A DNA stretch of 64,000 nucleotides. It comes from Caballeronia fortuita (GTDB lineage Bacteria; Pseudomonadota; Gammaproteobacteria; Burkholderiales; Burkholderiaceae). The stretch spans positions 310,001-374,000 of the forward strand of contig NZ_FCNX02000002.1 of the NCBI RefSeq assembly GCF_001544835.2, written 5' to 3'. The notes below the pieces were generated by a model. That model searched no databases, was not told where the DNA came from, and saw only the letters and a list, made by a program, of their open reading frames with translations. The translations under genes were made by a program, and so were the position numbers. Below, piece after piece: positions 41,807 through 50,606 of this stretch (position 1 is its first letter; the number at the start of each line of letters is the position of its first letter).

Positions 41807-44098
41807 TCAATGCGCGGGCGCCGAACGTCGCGCGGCGCGCGTCGCCTTGACCGGCAGCGCCGCACGGATACGCGTGAGCATGTCCTGCTGCGCCGCCGTC
41901 AGTTCGATCCCTTGCAGGCGGCTGTCCGCGTGCAGCTTGTCGAAGAGCGTGAGGAGCTTCTTGCGATCGTCGCCGTCCTGAAGCAGACTGGGCAGCGTCG
42001 CGAGCGCTTCTTCCGGCTCGTAGCGCACGATGATTTCCTGTTCGCCGCGCATGCGCCGCCATTCGTCGCGCGGCATCTGCGGCAAATACTCGGCGTAATC
42101 CGCCGCGAGTTCCTGGCGCAGAATCATGCGCGCGAGCGGCAATGGTTCGTCGTGCCGCACGAGCAGACACGCGACGCGCGCGACGGCCTGCGCATAGCCG
42201 CCTTGCGCCACCGACGCGAGCGCTTCCTGAACGAACGGCAGATCGCGCGGATCGGCTTTCTGCTCGGTCGACGCATGCTCCTGCGCGTGATGCGCGGTGA
42301 ACATGTTGCCGTACACGGAGAAGAACATCGCTTCGGTCGTCGCATCGCGCATCGCACGATAGTAGTCGAGGCTCGCGCTCACGATATCCGAGCCGCAATG
42401 TTCAGCGCGCCGCAACACGTCGCGTCCGGTGTCGGGCCGGCGCGCGGCCTTCACCGCGTTCGCCGCCGGGCCGAGCCATGCGAGCCACGGATTGAGATCG
42501 GAGAACATCCAGCGTTGCGCGCGCAGCGGATGAAACGCGCGCAGCATGGTCGCGGTGGCGTCGCTGGCCATCGCTTGCACGAAGGGCTGCGCGAAGAGTT
42601 CATATGCGCGCTGATTGAAATCCGATACCTGTTTCACCGCTTCGAACGGCAATTCGTCGATACGCTCGAAGCGATTGAAACGCGCGGCGACATCTTCGAG
42701 ACGCCGTTCCTGAAAGCTCACGTCGTATTCGATCTTGCCGCTCTCGCCTCTTCGTTCCGCGATCTCCATGCCATACAGTCCTGGCGGGAACGATTCGATC
42801 GTCTCCAGCACCGATGCGATCTGCGTGTACTCCTTCTTCGCGACCTTGCCGCTCACGAAGATGCCGAGATGCCCGATGCTCTTGTGCATCAACCCGACGA
42901 TGACTTGTCCGCGCGCCTTGATCTCGTCGGTGCTGCCGTAGATATCGGCGACCCAGTTGAAGGCCTGCTGCGGCGGCGTGATGTTGTCGCCCATCGATGC
43001 AAAGAGAATGATCGGCGACTTGATCGCGCGAAGATCGAACGACGCGCCCGACACGCCGCGCACTTCTCCCGACCAGAGCTGATTGCCGACGAAGAGATTG
43101 CGCGTGATCCATTCGATCTCTTCGCGGTTCATCAGATAATAGCCGCCCCACCAGCGCTCGAAGTCGAGAAAGCGCGGCGGCTCGGTATCGATCTTGTCGA
43201 AGAGCGTGTAGTACTTGTCCCAGAAGCTGTTCGCAGGATTGAGGTTCTCGAAGTTCTCGACGAGATACGCGCCGTCGAACTTGCCGTTGCCGAGGTCCGC
43301 CGTCAGCGACGCGAGCCACGTGCCGCCGAGCATGCCGCCTGAATAGCGCATCGGGTTGTCGCCCTCGCCTTCGCTCCATGCGCCGCTCCAGTACGACATC
43401 GGCGCGCCGTTGATGACGAGCGGTCCGGTATCGTCGGGCTGGGAGCTCGCAAGCATCATCGCGGCCCAGCCGCCCTGACAGTTGCCGACGATCGCGGGCT
43501 TCGCGCTGCCGGGATGCAGCTCTCGCACGTGCCTGACGAATTGCTGCTCGGCCGCGCATACGTCGATGAGCGTCTGGCCCGGCTGCGGATCGCGGAAGAA
43601 CGTGACGAAGTACACCGGATGACCCGCGCGCAACGCGACGCCGACTTGCGAATCGTCCTTGAAACCGCCGATGCCGGGACCATGCCCCGCACGCGGATCG
43701 ATGATGAGATACGGCCGCTTCGACGCATCGACGACGACACCCTCGGGCGGCACGATGCGCAACAACGCGTAGTTCACGGGGCGCGCAAAGGTGCGGCCAT
43801 CGAGCAGCATTTCATGCGCGAAATGCAGCACCGGTTCGAGGCCGCGCTTCGTCTGCTCGATGAAGTTGTTGCCGCGCTGACGCAGCGTGTCCCAGAAGAG
43901 AATCGAACGCTGCATGACATCGACCGCGTAGGCGTAGCCGTTGAAACGATCCGCCTCGCCGTTGCCGAAGGCACGCACGCCTGCTTCGCGCGCGCGTTCG
44001 CTGAATTGCCGCTGCGCCAGTTCCGCGCGCTTCTGAAACACACGTGCGACCTTTTGCGCGATTTGCTGGCTGCGCGCCAGTTGACCTGCATACGTCAT
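41807..44098 (-). CDS. DUF3141 (PHA-synthase-like) alpha/beta hydrolase
   Basis: A 763-residue protein. The middle is an alpha/beta hydrolase resembling class I PHA synthase: LLRIVPPEGVVVD, YLIIDPRAGHGPGIGGFKDDS, HPVYFVTFFRDPQPGQTL, and the nucleophile elbow IVGNCQGGWAAM with Cys207, followed by SPIILFASMGDNITPPQQ (Asp) and KSIGHLGIFVSGKVAKKEY (His). This is the Cys-Asp-His triad of PhaC. It differs from PhaC in length and in the long C-terminal helical domain. Substrate unknown; CoA-linked acyl groups are plausible given pta and ackA downstream. GGAGG before ATG 44098. First gene of a five-gene operon to 37829. Confidence 0.85.
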   Translation of the reverse strand: MTYAGQLARSQQIAQKVARVFQKRAELAQRQFSERAREAGVRAFGNGEADRFNGYAYAVDVMQRSILFWDTLRQRGNNFIEQTKRGLEPVLHFAHEMLLDGRTFARPVNYALLRIVPPEGVVVDASKRPYLIIDPRAGHGPGIGGFKDDSQVGVALRAGHPVYFVTFFRDPQPGQTLIDVCAAEQQFVRHVRELHPGSAKPAIVGNCQGGWAAMMLASSQPDDTGPLVINGAPMSYWSGAWSEGEGDNPMRYSGGMLGGTWLASLTADLGNGKFDGAYLVENFENLNPANSFWDKYYTLFDKIDTEPPRFLDFERWWGGYYLMNREEIEWITRNLFVGNQLWSGEVRGVSGASFDLRAIKSPIILFASMGDNITPPQQAFNWVADIYGSTDEIKARGQVIVGLMHKSIGHLGIFVSGKVAKKEYTQIASVLETIESFPPGLYGMEIAERRGESGKIEYDVSFQERRLEDVAARFNRFERIDELPFEAVKQVSDFNQRAYELFAQPFVQAMASDATATMLRAFHPLRAQRWMFSDLNPWLAWLGPAANAVKAARRPDTGRDVLRRAEHCGSDIVSASLDYYRAMRDATTEAMFFSVYGNMFTAHHAQEHASTEQKADPRDLPFVQEALASVAQGGYAQAVARVACLLVRHDEPLPLARMILRQELAADYAEYLPQMPRDEWRRMRGEQEIIVRYEPEEALATLPSLLQDGDDRKKLLTLFDKLHADSRLQGIELTAAQQDMLTRIRAALPVKATRAARRSAPAH

Positions 44099-44223
44099 GA
44101 CGTAACCTCCGCGACGAACTGCGTGCAAGGGGATAACGCTGGGAGCAAGCGGACCGATGATCTGGATACCATCAATAAAATATATGCGCAATGTGCGACA
44201 GGGAAGTGGCAAAAACGACGCAG

Positions 44224-45918
44224 CTAACGCGGTGCGGCATCGTCGTCATTGCGCGCAACAATCTCCCGGTACTTCGCGACGACATGTTCGAGGTTATAGA
44301 ACATGCGCGCCTCGCCGAGCCGCGCGCCGAGCGGCGAACGGCGCACCGCCGCGAGCACGCCCGGATTCAGGCCCGCGAGCCACAGCGTCGTGCCGTTCGA
44401 CGCAAGACGTTCATCCGCTTCGATCATCATCTTGAGCGCGGTGTATTCGACATCGAACACGCGGCTCAGATCGAGCACTACGATCTTCGCGCCGGACTCG
44501 CGCACGAGCGGCCTGATCTTTTCGGCGACACGTTGCGCGTTCGCGAAGAAGATGCGCCCTTCGGGACGCAGCAGCAAGAGGCCGGAAAACGCTTCGTCCT
44601 CGGGATGTTTCGATGAAGCGCGACGGAACACGTTGGTTCCCGGTATGCGCTTCAATGCGTACACGGGCGGATTCGATACCTGATGCGCGAGCGCGAAGAG
44701 CGACACCACGATCGCCACGACGATGCCCTCCAGCGTGCCCAGCAGCACCACGCCCGCGCATGCCGTGAGCGCCCAGACGAATTCGGTGCGGCGAATCTTC
44801 AGGATCGCGCGGAATTCCGCCGGACTGAACAAGCCGATCGAATAGAACACGACGACGGCGGCGAGCGTCGCATGCGGCATCAGCGCCATGAGCGGCGCGA
44901 AGAGCAGCATCACCGCGAGCGCGAGCGCCGCCGTCACGAGTCCCGCGAGCTGCGTGCGCGCGCCCGCCTGCCGGTTGACCGCCGTCTGGCTCGTTCCGCC
45001 GCCCGAGACCATCGCGCCGAACAATGCGCCGCCCGCGTTCGCAAGGCCGGTTGCGAGCAGTTCGCGGTTCGCATCGGGCGCGGGTTCGTCGTTGCGCGCG
45101 AACGCACGCGCCGCCGCGATGCTCTCGGTGAAACTCATCAACGCGATGCCGAGCGCGTCCGGCCACAGCTTCAATGCGAGCGATACATCCGGTCTTGTCC
45201 ACGACGGCAATCCGGCCGGCACCGCGCCGACGGTTTCGACGCCGTGCGCGCGCAGACCGAGCGCGGCCACTGCGATGATCGCCGCCGCGACGACGAACAA
45301 GGGCGCGGGTGCGCGCGGTACGAAGCGTTCGAGCAAGATGAGCGCGGCGAGCGTCGCCAGCGCGAGCGCGAGCGTGCTCGCCGACAGATGCGGCAATCCG
45401 GCGACGAACGCGCCGACGTTATGAAAGAAAGATCCTTTCGCATAGTGAATGCCGAAGAGCTTCGGCAACTGATCCACGACGATGACGATCGCCACGCCCG
45501 CCTTGAAGCCGACGAGCACCGGCTCTGAAATGAAGTTCGCGACGAAGCCGAGGCGCAGCAGCGCGGCCGCCGCAAGCATGATGCCGACGAGCATCGTCAA
45601 CGTCGCATTGGCGGTGGCGAGCGCAGCCGGATCGTCGCCTGCGACGGTCGCGGAAAGCGCGTTTGCGGCGAGAATCGCGAGCGTGGTCGTCGTGCTGACC
45701 GACAGTGCGCGCGACGTGCCGACGAACGCATAGACGAGCATCGGCACGCAGGCCGTATAGAGGCCGACCTGCACCGGCAAGCCCGCGATCGTCGCGTAGG
45801 CGAGCGCCTTCGGAATGACGACGGCTGCCGCCGTCAGTCCCGCGACGATATCGGCGCGCGCCCACTGTTTCCGGTAGTGAAACAGCCATTCGGGCGCGAT
45901 GGACACGCGATGCGACAT
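44224..45918 (-). CDS. SulP family anion permease with STAS domain
   Basis: A 564-residue SLC26/SulP transporter. The membrane part starts LFHYRKQWARADIVAGLTAAAVVIPKALAYATIAGLPVQVGLY and contains SVSTTTTLAILAAN, FISEPVLVGFKAGVA and GGALFGAMVSGGGTSQTAVN; about the last 120 residues are a STAS domain (GRIFFANAQRVAEKIRPL, IVVLDLSRVFDVEYTALKMM). Members carry sulfate, bicarbonate or other anions; the substrate cannot be read. It lies 26 bp after ppk2 and 125 bp before the DUF3141 gene, all on the minus strand. Confidence 0.9.
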   Translation of the reverse strand: MSHRVSIAPEWLFHYRKQWARADIVAGLTAAAVVIPKALAYATIAGLPVQVGLYTACVPMLVYAFVGTSRALSVSTTTTLAILAANALSATVAGDDPAALATANATLTMLVGIMLAAAALLRLGFVANFISEPVLVGFKAGVAIVIVVDQLPKLFGIHYAKGSFFHNVGAFVAGLPHLSASTLALALATLAALILLERFVPRAPAPLFVVAAAIIAVAALGLRAHGVETVGAVPAGLPSWTRPDVSLALKLWPDALGIALMSFTESIAAARAFARNDEPAPDANRELLATGLANAGGALFGAMVSGGGTSQTAVNRQAGARTQLAGLVTAALALAVMLLFAPLMALMPHATLAAVVVFYSIGLFSPAEFRAILKIRRTEFVWALTACAGVVLLGTLEGIVVAIVVSLFALAHQVSNPPVYALKRIPGTNVFRRASSKHPEDEAFSGLLLLRPEGRIFFANAQRVAEKIRPLVRESGAKIVVLDLSRVFDVEYTALKMMIEADERLASNGTTLWLAGLNPGVLAAVRRSPLGARLGEARMFYNLEHVVAKYREIVARNDDDAAPR

Positions 45919-45944
45919 GACGTTGCCGTGCGCCGCTGCCGCGT

Positions 45945-46784
45945 TCAGAAACGTTCGGGCACGTAGCGCAACGGCCGGTCGCTCTCGCGATAGCCTTCCG
46001 GCTTTTGCCGCTTCGGCAGCTTCACCTTCTCGCGCGGCACGGCCTTGTACGGAATGTTCGTGAGCAGATGGCTGATGAGGTTCAGGCGCGCGCGGCGCTT
46101 GTCGTCCGAGCGCACGACGTACCACGGCGCGTGATCGGTATCGGTCGCATCGAACATGTCGTCGCGGGCGCGCGAGTAGTCGTACCAGCGGCTGTACGAG
46201 CGCAGGTCCATCGGCGAAAGCTTCCAGATCTTGCGTTCGTCTTGGATGCGTTCTTCGAGCCGTCGCGTCTGCTCTTCCTGTCCGACTTCGAGCCAGTATT
46301 TGAGCAGGATCACGCCCGAATCGATGATCGCCCGCTCGACCAGCGGCAAGCCCTTCAGAAAGTGCTTCGACTGCTCCTCGGTGCAGAAACCCATCACGCG
46401 CTCGACGCCCGCGCGGTTGTACCAGCTCCGGTCGAAGAGGATGATTTCGCCCGCAGCAGGAAGATGCGGCAGATAGCGCTGCACGTACATCTGCGTTTTC
46501 TCGCGCTCGGTCGGCGCGGGCAGCGCGACCACGCGGAAGATGCGCGGGCTCACGCGTTCGGTGATCGCCTTGATCGTGCCGCCCTTGCCCGCGCCGTCGC
46601 GCCCCTCGAACAGAATGCAGATTTTCGCACCCGTGTAGACGGCCCATTCCTGCAGCTTCACGAGTTCGACATGCAGGCGCGCGAGTTCCTTCTCGTACTG
46701 CTTGCGGCTCAATCGCCGATGCGCGCCCGCTCCCGCGCCTTCGTGCGCGCCCTTCGACTCGCCTTCAGCCTTGTCGTCCTTCAT
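45945..46784 (-). CDS. ppk2: Polyphosphate kinase 2
   Basis: A 279-residue class I PPK2. Walker A CILFEGRDGAGKGGTIKAI, lid and base-binding region TEREKTQMYVQRYLPHLP, Walker B EIILFDRSWYNRAGVERVMGFC, and RRLEERIQDERKIWKLSPMD. PPK2 moves phosphate between polyphosphate and nucleoside diphosphates, generally making GTP or ATP from polyphosphate. A basic, low-complexity N-terminus (KGAHEGAGAGAHRR) precedes the core. Upstream of the SulP gene by 26 bp; likely first of that transcript, with the RRM gene 96 bp further upstream. Confidence 0.93.
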   Translation of the reverse strand: MKDDKAEGESKGAHEGAGAGAHRRLSRKQYEKELARLHVELVKLQEWAVYTGAKICILFEGRDGAGKGGTIKAITERVSPRIFRVVALPAPTEREKTQMYVQRYLPHLPAAGEIILFDRSWYNRAGVERVMGFCTEEQSKHFLKGLPLVERAIIDSGVILLKYWLEVGQEEQTRRLEERIQDERKIWKLSPMDLRSYSRWYDYSRARDDMFDATDTDHAPWYVVRSDDKRRARLNLISHLLTNIPYKAVPREKVKLPKRQKPEGYRESDRPLRYVPERF

Positions 46785-46880
46785 CGCGGTCTCCCCATGT
46801 TGTGCGACGCGACCCGCGCAGCCATGCCGATACCCCGCGCCGCACCGATGCGCGCGGCGCGCCTGTTTGTCGCGCCGCCG

Positions 46881-47138
46881 TCAGTTTTCGTTGCGCTCGG
46901 GCATGACCTGCACCACGAGCGTGCGATTTTTCCAGAACATGTTGTGGATGCGCGGCTGGAACGTGCGCAGCACGTGCGGCTCGACCGAATCGAAGGTGAC
47001 GACCGCCGCCGGATGCTCGCCCGTGCCGGGCACGCGCTGGATCGAATCGTAGGGAGGAAAGCCGTAGTTGCAGAGAAACTGACGGATTTCTTCGTCGGTC
47101 GCGGACTCGTCCACATTGCCTAGCCAAAGATCGCCCAT
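46881..47138 (-). CDS. RRM-type RNA-binding protein
   Basis: An 85-residue single RNA-recognition-motif protein: LWLGNVDESATDEEIRQFLCNYGFPP (RNP2 and helix 1), AAVVTFDSVEPHVLRTF (RNP1-like strand, with aromatic residues less conserved than in eukaryotic RRMs) and KNRTLVVQVMPERNEN. Bacterial stand-alone RRMs are often cold- or stress-induced. GGAG lies 9 bases before the ATG at 47138; the longer frame to 47189 lacks that. On the same strand as ppk2 but separated by 96 bp. Confidence 0.8.
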   Translation of the reverse strand: MGDLWLGNVDESATDEEIRQFLCNYGFPPYDSIQRVPGTGEHPAAVVTFDSVEPHVLRTFQPRIHNMFWKNRTLVVQVMPERNEN

Positions 47139-47197
47139 TGCAAGGTTCTCCGTAAAGTTTCGCGGTACCTTTTCGAAGCAATACACCAAGTCGCGTC

Positions 47198-47410
47198 TCA
47201 GGTCGATCCGTCACGGTTTCTCGATTTACGCTGCGCGAGCGGATTCAAAGCGACGACGAAGGTCACGATGCCGATGCCGAGCGCCCACATGCCATAGCGG
47301 AATTCGGGCTTCACGTCGTACAGCACCCCGTGAATCGTGAAGTACAGCCCGGCCAGCCAGATGAAAACGCCGATCGATGCAACCACCATGCGCGGCTCGT
47401 TCAGTCTCAT
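47198..47410 (-). CDS. Small inner-membrane protein
   Basis: A 70-residue protein with two hydrophobic helices (MVVASIGVFIWLAGLYFTIHGVLY and YGMWALGIGIVTFVVALNPLA) and basic ends (RKSRNRDGST). Not assigned to a family. GGAG 5 bases before the ATG at 47410 chooses this start over the upstream ATG at 47485. Upstream of the RRM gene on the same strand. Confidence 0.65.
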   Translation of the reverse strand: MRLNEPRMVVASIGVFIWLAGLYFTIHGVLYDVKPEFRYGMWALGIGIVTFVVALNPLAQRKSRNRDGST

Positions 47411-47639
47411 CGATGTCTCCGGATGCTCGACGCGAGATAGCTTCAGTTTAGGAAATCCTTCGTCGCTATGTGAACACGCGTGCATGTGCGAGCTTGGCGC
47501 GCGGCGATCCTTACGCTACATTTTCTGCGTATGACCGTGGGATCGGGCAACGGCTCCGCGCACGCGACGACACGTCGGCGGAGCAGCCGAATGCAACGTA
47601 CGACCAACCAGCCGTTCAACGTTGAGTCACGCCGCGCAC

Positions 47640-48629
47640 ATGCGAAAGCCGATCGATTCTTCGAGCCTGCCGCGACGCTTCGTCGTGCTCGCCACGCTTG
47701 TTATGCTCGCGGCGCTCGCCGCCGCGCCTCCAATGGCGCGGGCGCAAGCCGCGCCCGATCGCGCGGTCGTCGGCGCGAACGTGAAGAACTACGCGAACGC
47801 CGTGCTCGCGGTCATGTCCTACACCGCCGTGCCCGACGTCACGACGAGTTCGCTTTCCATCAACAGCAGCACGAGCGGCAATCCGGGCTTCGGCCAGACG
47901 CAGCTCGGCGGCGGCTTCACCCTCAGCCGGTCGTTTCCGCTCTATCTCGAAGGCACTGTCGCGTACAGCCGCTACGATCCGACCTTTCTCGCCACCGACG
48001 GCAACCAGGAGCGCCCGGTGCCCGCGAAATGGAACACAGCGAGCACGACCATTGGCATCGGCTGGGACTTTCCGATCACCGACGAGCTGCGCTTGCGGCC
48101 GATACTCAACGGCATGATCGGCCGCGTCGCGAGCGATTTGCGCGTCGCGCAGACGGTGTTCAATCACGTCGCCAATGCCAATCTGCAATTTCTCGAAGAC
48201 GGCGCGCTCAATGCATACGGCCTCGGCGGTTCGCTGATGCTCGATCTGGAGCACTACCGCGAGCACTATGAAATCGATCTCGAACTGCGCGCAACGGATA
48301 TCTATCTACGCAGCTTCGGCAGTTCGTCGGAGGCCGTGCAGGGTTCGGCCACCGCGCAGCAGTTCAGCCTGTGGGCGCGCTGGCGTGCGCCGACGGGCCT
48401 TGCCGCGCTCGACAGGCCCGTGCGCTACGTGCTCGAAACCGCGTATTCGCATTATTTCGGCGACAGCGCGGGCGTGCTCGGCTTCAACGATCTGACCTCG
48501 CTCGGCGTCGGGCTGGAACTGGACAGCAGCCGCTATCCCGTCGTCATCACACGCACGCGCGCGATGGTGCGCTACGTGTTCGGTCACAACGTACACGGCG
48601 TATCGTTCGGCTTCGCGGTCAGTTTCTGA
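47640..48629 (+). CDS. Outer-membrane beta-barrel protein
   Basis: A 329-residue protein with a long signal peptide (RRFVVLATLVMLAALAAAPPMARA, cut before QAAPD) and strands alternating polar and hydrophobic residues: GGGFTLSRSFPLYLEGTVAYSRY, TIGIGWDFPITDELRLRP, LGGSLMLDLEHYREHYEIDLELRATDIY, and the ending VFGHNVHGVSFGFAVSF with terminal Phe, the BAM signal. It therefore sits in the outer membrane, either as a free barrel or an autotransporter-like one; no passenger is present. ATG 47640 is used; TTG 47622 is an in-frame alternative and neither has a good ribosome binding site. Confidence 0.75.
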   Translation: MRKPIDSSSLPRRFVVLATLVMLAALAAAPPMARAQAAPDRAVVGANVKNYANAVLAVMSYTAVPDVTTSSLSINSSTSGNPGFGQTQLGGGFTLSRSFPLYLEGTVAYSRYDPTFLATDGNQERPVPAKWNTASTTIGIGWDFPITDELRLRPILNGMIGRVASDLRVAQTVFNHVANANLQFLEDGALNAYGLGGSLMLDLEHYREHYEIDLELRATDIYLRSFGSSSEAVQGSATAQQFSLWARWRAPTGLAALDRPVRYVLETAYSHYFGDSAGVLGFNDLTSLGVGLELDSSRYPVVITRTRAMVRYVFGHNVHGVSFGFAVSF

Positions 48630-48634
48630 CGTTG

Positions 48635-49156
48635 CTAGAGCACGTTGCGCTGGCTCGGGTCGTATCGCGGGTCCGGCTGCTTCTGCGTTTGCCGCAGCAC
48701 GCCTTGCGCATCGAAATAAAAATGGAACAGCATGTGGTCGATATTGTTTTCAAGGTACCGATACGTCCACACCTCGCGATCCATGCGCTTGAAATACGCG
48801 GTCTCGAACGGACGGCCGAACGCGATCATCACATCGTTGCGCGTCCACTTGCCGACTTCCGCGCGATAGAACTCGTTTTCCTGAAGCACTTGCCGAACAC
48901 TGACGGTGTTGCCCGATGCATCGATATCGACGGCGGTGGTCGTCGAGCCCATCGGCTGAGTGGGCCACATGAGGCGCTTGCCGCCATCGGGCAGATCGTA
49001 GGTTTCCTTCGGCGGACCGAGCGTCGCGATCACCGCCTGCTGATCCATGCCCGGCTGCACGCGCTGTCCGGGCTGCGCGCAACCGCCGAGCGCAATGACG
49101 ATGACGATGACCGTGGCAATCCCATGCATCGACCCGAATGCGAAGCGTTTTCTCAT
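48635..49156 (-). CDS. SmpA/OmlA (BamE-like) lipoprotein
   Basis: A 173-residue lipoprotein: lipobox VIALGGC (Cys about residue 26), then GQRVQPGMDQQAVIATLGPPKETYDLPDGGKRLMWPTQ, the SmpA/OmlA pattern of a conserved G-M-xx-xx-xx-xLGxP turn, followed by a second copy-like stretch VGKWTRNDVMIAFGRPFETAYFKRMDREVWTYRY. Two tandem SmpA-like units would make it longer than BamE. Outer-membrane lipoproteins of this group stabilise envelope machinery. GGAG lies 9 bases before ATG 49156. Converges on the outer-membrane protein gene with 5 bases between. Confidence 0.8.
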   Translation of the reverse strand: MRKRFAFGSMHGIATVIVIVIALGGCAQPGQRVQPGMDQQAVIATLGPPKETYDLPDGGKRLMWPTQPMGSTTTAVDIDASGNTVSVRQVLQENEFYRAEVGKWTRNDVMIAFGRPFETAYFKRMDREVWTYRYLENNIDHMLFHFYFDAQGVLRQTQKQPDPRYDPSQRNVL

Positions 49157-49218
49157 TCTTGTTCTCCGCGCGCGCGCCATCGAAGCTGACGCGCCTCGTT
49201 CGTCGTCACCACTGCGTG

Positions 49219-49692
49219 TTACTGGATCGAGTAGCCGCGTCCCTGCATGCACGCCGCCCACGCGCGATAGTACGTCGACATCGCACCCTGGCTCTGCGCC
49301 TGCGCATTGGCTTCCTGCGCGCGCTTGTTCTGCCGCGCGCGCATGCCGCCGCCCATCGTGCCCGCCGCCGCGCCGATGGCCGCGCCCTTGCCCGCATCGC
49401 CGGCAATCGCGCCGATCACCGCGCCGCCCGCCGCGCCGCGCGCCGCGCCGCCCACGCGCTCGCCGCCGCCTACCGCGGGTCCGCCTTGGGGCGGAGGCGC
49501 CTGCGATGCCGTCGCCGGATCGATGCCGGTGTTGCTCTTCGCCCAGCTATAGCAGGCGCCATCGTCCTTCTGTTGCTGCTGCGCGCTCTGGCCTTTCGAT
49601 GGATACGCGATCGGCTTGCCCTGCGCGAGCGCATCGAGCGCCATCACGGCGATCACGATGGCGCAGCCCGCACGCAATATCATTGCATTCAT
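49219..49692 (-). CDS. YMGG-like glycine-zipper protein
   Basis: A 157-residue secreted protein with a signal peptide (AGCAIVIAVMALDALA/QGK) and a glycine-zipper core RGAAGGAVIGAIAGDAGKGAAIGAAAGTMGGG, flanked by a Gln-rich start (QSAQQQQKDDGACYSW) and an ending with two cysteines (YYRAWAACMQGRGYSI). Glycine-zipper proteins associate with membranes and self-assemble; function here unknown. AAGGAG 5 bases before the ATG at 49692. Same strand as the preceding lipoprotein gene (62-bp gap). Confidence 0.8.
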   Translation of the reverse strand: MNAMILRAGCAIVIAVMALDALAQGKPIAYPSKGQSAQQQQKDDGACYSWAKSNTGIDPATASQAPPPQGGPAVGGGERVGGAARGAAGGAVIGAIAGDAGKGAAIGAAAGTMGGGMRARQNKRAQEANAQAQSQGAMSTYYRAWAACMQGRGYSIQ

Positions 49693-49913
49693 GGCGACTC
49701 CTTGCCTCTTGTCGAGAGTTCGATTCCATCGGATGCGGCGCGCGCGCCCCGCGACTGTTTCGATGCACGACGCGGTGGTTACTGCGAGAACGGGAATGTG
49801 AATGGAGCGCCGCGATGATCGGCCATTCGAAGATATGCGAACCTTTCAGCGATTTCAAGAATCGCCGCATAGGTGTTTCTTCGATCGTTCGTCGGCGCTC
49901 TTCTTCGCGCGTT

Positions 49914-50594
49914 TCACCCGCCCAGCGCGATGATCGCCATCGTCAGAAGCACGCCGAGGGTCGTCATCGAAAGACCGGCTTTCCAGCCGCTCCAGCCCGC
50001 GTAGCCGCCGAGCGCGAAGCCGCAGACGAACAGCATCGCGAGCGTCAGCACGCGCGAAACCAGCAACGCGGTGGGCACGTGTGCGATGAGGACGAAGGGC
50101 GCGGCGACCGGAAACGTCGACAGCACGATGATGATGAAGATGCCCAGCGCCGCGAGAAAGTCGTCGCGTTCGAAGCGCGCGCGTTCGGGCAGGCTCGCGC
50201 TCGCCGCGATGCGTGTGCGGATCGCTTCGAGATCGGCGTCGGCGAAGAATGGATCGAGCGCGGCGGGCAGGCGCTCGCGCAATGCGCGCACGCCCGCCGC
50301 CGCGTCGCGTTCGCGATGCACGGCGAGTGCGAGCGCATGCCGGCGCGCGCGATCCGCGATCGTGCGCACGAGATACATGACGGCATCGGCGAGACCCCAC
50401 GCGAGGTTGCAGCCGAGCGCCGTGTAGAGCATCTTGTGCCCCGCCGCGTCGCCGCCCGTCGCCGCCGATACCGTGCCGACGAAAGTCAGCGCCATGAAGA
50501 GGCCGAAGCACATCTCCGACACGCGATCGACCGTATCGAGCACCGGTTTGCGCGCCCGCTCGCCGGGAACGGTCTGCACGTTCGGCGCACGCAT
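49914..50594 (-). CDS. VIT1/CCC1-like membrane protein
   Basis: A 226-residue inner-membrane protein. It starts with a soluble stretch, then VSEMCFGLFMALTFVGTVSAATGG, LYTALGCNLAWGLADAVMYLVRTIADRARRH, a hydrophilic middle (about residues 90-140), and three C-terminal helices (LGIFIIIVLSTFPVAAPFVLI, ALLVSRVLTLAMLFVCGFALGGYAGW, LSMTTLGVLLTMAIIAL). This is the arrangement of the VIT1/CCC1 iron/manganese transporter family with TMB/DUF domains inserted; ion specificity is inference. It lies 12 bp downstream of D-lactate dehydrogenase and may be cotranscribed. Confidence 0.7.
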   Translation of the reverse strand: MRAPNVQTVPGERARKPVLDTVDRVSEMCFGLFMALTFVGTVSAATGGDAAGHKMLYTALGCNLAWGLADAVMYLVRTIADRARRHALALAVHRERDAAAGVRALRERLPAALDPFFADADLEAIRTRIAASASLPERARFERDDFLAALGIFIIIVLSTFPVAAPFVLIAHVPTALLVSRVLTLAMLFVCGFALGGYAGWSGWKAGLSMTTLGVLLTMAIIALGG

Positions 50595-50606
50595 GGACGC
50601 GCGCGC

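Noticed and set aside
44098-44223. Possible FNR/ANR box upstream of the DUF3141 operon (TTGAT ... ATCA on the minus strand)
   Set aside because: The half-sites are 9 bases apart instead of 4, so it does not fit the consensus; low-oxygen control remains unproven from the sequence.
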